Virus record (IMG/VR): IMGVR_UViG_3300042922_000413
Span: 1 to 21,960 of that record
DNA: 21,960 nt
Origin: a virus
Strand: one strand, 5' to 3'
The notes beneath the pieces are model-generated. The model saw only the letters and a program-made list of their open reading frames with translations. It ran no database searches and had not been told where the DNA came from. Numbering within the stretch: position 1 is the first letter of the stretch; every line of letters begins with the position of its first letter. Made by a program: the position numbers and the translations under genes. Below, in pieces: positions 21,859-21,960 of this stretch.

Positions 21859-21960
21859 ATGGCGACGGACGAAAACGAGGTGTGGGGGCCCGGGGAGATG
21901 ACCCGGGCACTCAAGCGCATCGAGGGCACGGTCAACGAGATAGATCGGAAGAGCGTCGTG
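21859..21960 (+). CDS. Partial small protein after the holin, truncated by adapter sequence
   Basis: ATG 21859 follows AAGGGGG by 6 nt. The frame begins MATDENEVWGPGEMTRALKR, a start I recall from small actinophage proteins with an N-terminal helix, a coiled coil and a terminal membrane span, sometimes XhlA-like lysis accessories. Only codons 1-27 (21859-21939) are trustworthy: from 21942 the DNA is Illumina adapter, so the apparent DRKSVV ending is not phage sequence. The ATA codon at the junction, unusual here, is consistent with this. Confidence 0.6.
   Translation, partial: MATDENEVWGPGEMTRALKRIEGTVNEIDRKSVV
21942..21960 (+). other. Illumina TruSeq adapter remnant at contig end
   Basis: The last 19 bases read AGATCGGAAGAGCGTCGTG, identical to the first 19 bases of the well-known TruSeq universal adapter read-through sequence. 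An exact 19-base match at the very edge is not expected by chance. These bases are a library artefact and should be trimmed. Confidence 0.95.

Overview
The window is a stretch of double-stranded DNA phage (or prophage) genome with siphovirus gene order and high G+C, roughly two-thirds by eye. Almost every third codon position is G or C, and GTG starts and 1-20 bp start/stop overlaps are common. The small protein types beside the terminase, the HNH gene, the CHAP-like lysin and the absence of any A+T-rich genes point to an actinobacterial host. Microbacteriaceae would fit, but that is inference from style, not from a search. No integrase, repressor, replication gene, tRNA or CRISPR array is visible.

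Layout. Positions 1-1008 hold two leftward genes: a partial one and a 231-residue protein with a hydrophobic C-terminus. They are the only reverse-strand genes in the window. Both lack a Shine-Dalgarno (SD) sequence and both have a TAnnnT box exactly 6 nt before the start codon, the layout of leaderless, independently promoted genes. From about 1010 everything runs rightward. Two small unknown genes and an HNH endonuclease (1080-1845) are followed by a 213-bp repeat-bearing gap. Packaging and head genes come next (2059-7461): small and large terminase, portal, MuF-like protein, scaffold and major capsid protein. Head-tail connectors follow (7458-9507), then a disordered-tail protein and the major tail protein (9521-10392), which ends in a strong hairpin.

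The tail-assembly module (10483-18101) has a G/GT chaperone pair joined by a likely -1 frameshift at an A6 run, a 1019-residue tape measure, a distal tail protein, a minor tail protein and a baseplate-hub-like protein with a coiled-coil insertion. A 710-residue modular fibre-like protein (18105-20237) and a small coiled-coil protein close the tail region before a UUCG-loop terminator (20511-20532). The lysis cassette (20553-21832) encodes a CHAP-like lysin with an apparent internal translation start, then a holin. A final open frame runs off the right edge.

The last 19 bases (21942-21960) exactly match the start of the Illumina TruSeq adapter. The right edge is therefore a contig end with uncleaned adapter, and the last codons of the final frame are artefactual.

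The most unusual points are the leaderless reverse-strand pair beside the packaging genes, the repeat cluster between HNH and terminase genes, the lysin with a His-to-Asp change and an internal start, and the heptad-repeat insertion in the hub protein. The rest is a coherent, conventional virion-assembly operon.
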